Below, piece after piece: positions 61,130 to 64,000 of a stretch of DNA of 64,000 nucleotides (the stretch's first letter is position 1; each line of letters opens with the position of its first letter). The DNA comes from Micromonospora sp. WMMD980. GTDB taxonomy: Bacteria > Actinomycetota > Actinomycetes > Mycobacteriales > Micromonosporaceae. The stretch lies in assembly GCF_029626035.1 (NCBI RefSeq), contig NZ_JARUBE010000003.1, forward strand, positions 1,984,001-2,048,000, read 5' to 3'. Made by a program: the position numbers and the translations under genes. Under the pieces are notes generated by a model. It had not been told where the DNA came from. It saw nothing but the letters and a program-made list of their open reading frames with translations, and did no database searches.

Positions 61130-63910
61130 ATGGCCGAGCTGCTGGAGAACATGGTGCGCGACGCCGGTGGCGACACCGCGCTGGTCGACGAGGACGGCAC
61201 CCGCACGTGGGCGGAGCTGGACCGCGCGGTCGACAGGTGGATCGGGGTGCTGCGCGGCGCCGGCCTCACCGTCGGCGACCGGGTGGCGTTCGTGCTCGGC
61301 AACCGGCACGAGACCTTCGAGGCGCTGCTCGCCTGCGTGCACACCGGGCTGGTCGCGGTGCCGGTCAACTGGCACCTGACCGCGCCGGAGATCGCACACA
61401 TCCTGGCCGACTCCGGTGCCCGCGCGGTGCTCACCGAGGCGGCGTACGCCCCGACCGTGCGGTCCGCCGTGGACCGGGTGCCGGACGCGCCCGGCGTCCT
61501 GGTCACCGTGGACGGCGGGGACGGCTTCACCCCGGTCGCCGAGCTGCCCGTCGGGGACGCGGCCCCGACGGTCTCCGGCGGCGTCCTGCTCTACACCTCG
61601 GGCACCAGCGGCCGCCCCAAGGGCGTGGTCAACCCGCTGCTCACGGTCGGCGCGCCGATCGGGCGGGTGGCCGCCACCACGGCCGCGCTCGGCGCCGGGC
61701 TCGGCATCCCGACCAGCGGACGGGCCCTGCTGGTGGGCCCCTGGTACCACTCGGCCCAGCTGTTCTTCGCCCAGTTCCCGCTGCTGCGGGGTTGCGCCCT
61801 GGTGATGCGTCGGCGGTTCGACCCGGTCGACGTGCTGCGCGTGATCGACGACGAGAAGATCACCATCAGTCACCTGGTGCCGACGCAGTTCATCCGCCTG
61901 CTGCGGGTCGACGACGCCACCCGGGCCGGGTTCTCCGGCGCCGGCCTCGCTCGCATCTGGCACGGCGGCGGCCCGTGCCCACCGGAGACCAAGCGCGCGA
62001 TGATCGACTGGTGGGGCCCGGTGTTCGTCGAGTACTACGCCGCCACCGAGGCCGGCATCGTCACCCTCGCCGACTCGCACACCTGGCTGGCCCGGCCCGG
62101 CACGGTGGGTCGGCCGGCGCCGCCGACCGAGGTCCTGGTGGTCGACGACGCGGGCCGCCCGGTCCCCGCCGGGCGCGAGGGCCGGGTCGCCGTCCGCCGT
62201 CCCCCGGGCCGTGGTTTCCACTACCACAACGCCCCGGCGCAGACCGAGCAGGCGCACGTCGCCCCGCACACGTTCACCCTCGGCGACCTCGGCCACCTCG
62301 ACGACGACGGCTACCTCTACCTGACCGGGCGCTCGGCGGAACTGATCGTCACCGGCGGGGTCAACGTGTATCCGGCGGAGGTGGAGGCGGTCCTGCTGAC
62401 CCATCCGGCGGTGGCCGACGGGGTGGTCGTCGGCGTGCCGGACGCCGAGTTCGGCGAACAGGTCCGGGCGCTGGTGCAGCTCGACCCCGGGTGGCCGGCC
62501 GAGGGTGTCGAAGCGGTCCTGGACGCGCACTGCCGGGCCGGGTTGGCCGGCTTCAAGGTGCCGCGTTCCTACGAGCTGGTCGACCGGATCCCCCGGGAGC
62601 CCACCGGCAAGGTGCCCCGCGCGGCGCTGCGCGACCGGCACCGGCACGCGCCGGCCCCGCCGGACCTGCTCGCCGACCCGCGCACCTACCTCGCCGGGGT
62701 GCCGCACGCCGAGTTCGCCCGACGACGTCGGGATGCGCCCGTCGCCTGGGTCGACGAGGTCGCGCTGACCCGCACCGACCAGGACGGCGAGACGACCTCC
62801 CGGGGACGGGGCTTCTGGGCGGTCACCCGGTACGCCGCCGTGTCGGCGGTCTCGCGGGACCCGGCGCTGTTCTCCTCGGCCGCCGGCGGCGCCTTCCTCA
62901 CCGACCCGCGCACCCCTGCCGACCTGGAGCGCAACCGGCAACTTCTGATCAACATGGACGCTCCCGAGCACACCTGGGTACGCCGGCTGGTGGCCGGCGC
63001 CTTCACCCCGCGCGCCGTGGGGCGCCTGCGCGAGCTGGTCACCCGGCACGCCGAGGAGGTGGTGTCCCGGGCGGTGGCCGCCGGGGACGTCGACGTGGTG
63101 GCCGACCTGGCGGCCGAGCTGCCGCTGCTGGTCCTCACCGACCTGCTGGGCATGCCGGCCGCCGACCGTAAGCTGCTGTTCGAGTGGAGCAACAACCTGG
63201 TCGGCTTCGACGACCCGGAGCACGGCGGCGGCAGCGTCCCGCGCTACCGGGACACCTTCGCCGCCGCCTTCGCCTACGTCCGGCAGCTCGCCGAGCAGCG
63301 GCGGGCCCACCCGACCGATGACCTGATGAGCCTGCTGGTGCACGCCGAGTCCGACGGTCGGGGGCTGACCGACGCACAGCTGTGCCAGCTCTGGCTGCTG
63401 CTGGTCATCGCCGGTAACGAGACCACCCGGCACCTGATCTCCGGCGGCGTGCAGGCCCTGGCGGAGCACCCGGAGCAGCGCGACCGCCTGATCGCCGAGC
63501 CGGACCTGACCGGGGCGGCGGTGGAGGAGCTGCTGCGCTGGGTCACCCCGATCATGCAGTTTCGGCGGACCGCCACCCGCGACACCGTGCTCGACGGCGC
63601 CCGGATCGTCGCCGGCGACAAGGTCGTCGTCTACTACAGCTCGGCCAACCGCGACCCGGGGGCGTTCACCGACCCGGACCGGCTGGACCTCGGCCGTGAC
63701 CCGAACCCGCATCTGGCGTTCGGCATCGGACCGCACTTCTGCCTCGGCGCGCACCTGGCCCGGCTGGAGATGGCGGCCTTCCTCACCGCGGTCCGCCCGC
63801 ACCTGGCCGGCCTGCGGCTGACCGGACCGGTCCGCCGGATGCGGACCAACTTCATGAACGCCATCACCGCGATGCCCGCGCGCTTCGACACCGCGCCGAG
63901 AGGGGAGTGA
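61130..63910 (+). CDS. Acyl-CoA ligase-cytochrome P450 fusion protein
   Basis: A single 926-residue open frame. Residues 1 to about 515 are an acyl-CoA/AMP ligase (LLYTSGTSGRPKG, EYYAATEAG, TGRSAELIVTGGVNVYPAEVE, PREPTGKVPR). Residues from about 530 to 926 are a complete P450 (INMDAPEHTWVRRLV, AGNETT I-helix, FGIGPHFCLG with heme ligand Cys871). No stop or frameshift separates them and the linker is short. ATG 61130 has AGGAGGT upstream. A ligase fused to a P450 is unusual and suggests that an acid is activated and hydroxylated by one chain, or the reverse. It lies in the polyketide-type operon. Confidence 0.9.
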   Translation: MAELLENMVRDAGGDTALVDEDGTRTWAELDRAVDRWIGVLRGAGLTVGDRVAFVLGNRHETFEALLACVHTGLVAVPVNWHLTAPEIAHILADSGARAVLTEAAYAPTVRSAVDRVPDAPGVLVTVDGGDGFTPVAELPVGDAAPTVSGGVLLYTSGTSGRPKGVVNPLLTVGAPIGRVAATTAALGAGLGIPTSGRALLVGPWYHSAQLFFAQFPLLRGCALVMRRRFDPVDVLRVIDDEKITISHLVPTQFIRLLRVDDATRAGFSGAGLARIWHGGGPCPPETKRAMIDWWGPVFVEYYAATEAGIVTLADSHTWLARPGTVGRPAPPTEVLVVDDAGRPVPAGREGRVAVRRPPGRGFHYHNAPAQTEQAHVAPHTFTLGDLGHLDDDGYLYLTGRSAELIVTGGVNVYPAEVEAVLLTHPAVADGVVVGVPDAEFGEQVRALVQLDPGWPAEGVEAVLDAHCRAGLAGFKVPRSYELVDRIPREPTGKVPRAALRDRHRHAPAPPDLLADPRTYLAGVPHAEFARRRRDAPVAWVDEVALTRTDQDGETTSRGRGFWAVTRYAAVSAVSRDPALFSSAAGGAFLTDPRTPADLERNRQLLINMDAPEHTWVRRLVAGAFTPRAVGRLRELVTRHAEEVVSRAVAAGDVDVVADLAAELPLLVLTDLLGMPAADRKLLFEWSNNLVGFDDPEHGGGSVPRYRDTFAAAFAYVRQLAEQRRAHPTDDLMSLLVHAESDGRGLTDAQLCQLWLLLVIAGNETTRHLISGGVQALAEHPEQRDRLIAEPDLTGAAVEELLRWVTPIMQFRRTATRDTVLDGARIVAGDKVVVYYSSANRDPGAFTDPDRLDLGRDPNPHLAFGIGPHFCLGAHLARLEMAAFLTAVRPHLAGLRLTGPVRRMRTNFMNAITAMPARFDTAPRGE

Positions 63911-63914
63911 CCCG

Positions 63915-64000
63915 ATGCCACTGGACCTGCACTGGTTCCTGCCCTCGCACGGCGACGGCCGGGACCTGGCCGAGCCGACGCGGGGCGGCGACCGACCGGC
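63915..64000 (+). CDS. LLM-class (SsuD-like) flavin monooxygenase, N-terminal fragment
   Basis: Only the first 28 codons lie in the window, cut by its right edge. The start, MPLDLHWFLPSHGDGRDL, closely matches the N terminus of alkanesulfonate monooxygenase SsuD and relatives. ATG 63915 has a GGGGAG site and follows the fusion gene by 4 bp, so the operon continues beyond the window. It would be the second LLM-type enzyme of the cluster. Confidence 0.75.
   Translation, partial: MPLDLHWFLPSHGDGRDLAEPTRGGDRP

Overview
The window is very GC-rich DNA from an actinomycete. Gene organisation, GTG starts and ABC/P450/NRPS style suggest a Micromonospora-like genus; this is an inference. It is almost wholly occupied by one large specialised-metabolite gene cluster that runs off both ends. 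Coding density is near complete: no gap exceeds about 100 bp, and I saw no rRNA, tRNA, CRISPR array, insertion sequence or transposase. No transcriptional regulator is encoded in the window.

Layout. 1-992 (-): XdhC-like and MobA-like proteins for molybdenum-hydroxylase maturation. 1080-3865 (+): acyl-CoA dehydrogenase-like enzyme and a PlsX homologue. 3944-6431 (+): DrrA/DrrB-type ABC exporter. 6444-11600: thioesterase, two-subunit acyl-CoA dehydrogenase pair, VOC protein and GMC oxidoreductase. 11610-12896 (-): stand-alone condensation domain. 12976-31571 (+): core NRPS operon with a diiron oxygenase, ArCP-Cy-A-PCP-Cy-A-PCP, docking-Cy-A(MT)-PCP-TE*, a saccharopine-dehydrogenase-like reductase, a thiazolinyl imide reductase (PchG/Irp3 family), a type II thioesterase, two molybdenum-hydroxylase subunits (FAD and 2Fe-2S) and a carbamoyltransferase. 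31624-43045: VOC protein, three related methyltransferase-fold proteins plus another methyltransferase, LLM flavin monooxygenase, acyl-CoA-dehydrogenase-type hydroxylase, fatty acyl-AMP ligase with its own ACP, DhbE-type aryl-AMP ligase and ferredoxin. 43117-47804 (-): molybdenum-hydroxylase large subunit and two P450s. 47883-64000 (+): a long operon with P450, thiolase, CoA transferase, FabG, two FabZ-like proteins, ACP, two ketosynthase/chain-length-factor-like pairs, hydrolases, an HCCA-isomerase-like protein, class II aldolase, an acyl-CoA ligase fused to a P450, and the start of an SsuD-like monooxygenase.

How the parts may work together (inference). An aryl-AMP ligase with the salicylate-type Cys240 would charge the N-terminal aryl carrier protein. 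Three Cy/A modules with cysteine-like pockets (one atypical) would then build a pyochelin/yersiniabactin-like aryl-poly-thiazoline, with one ring reduced and methylated. A second arm, made of the KS/CLF pairs with ACP, ketoreductase and dehydratase-like proteins plus the FAAL-ACP pair, would supply a reduced or polyene acyl chain or the aryl acid itself. No isochorismate or salicylate synthase is present. Many oxidoreductases, including a molybdenum hydroxylase split over three places, would tailor the product. I cannot match the whole set to a known product.

Two regulatory observations tie the region together. A short AT-rich element (consensus AGATACGAG) recurs in nearly every divergent promoter gap. 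Most of these promoters also look leaderless, with a TANNNT hexamer 6-8 nt before the start codon.
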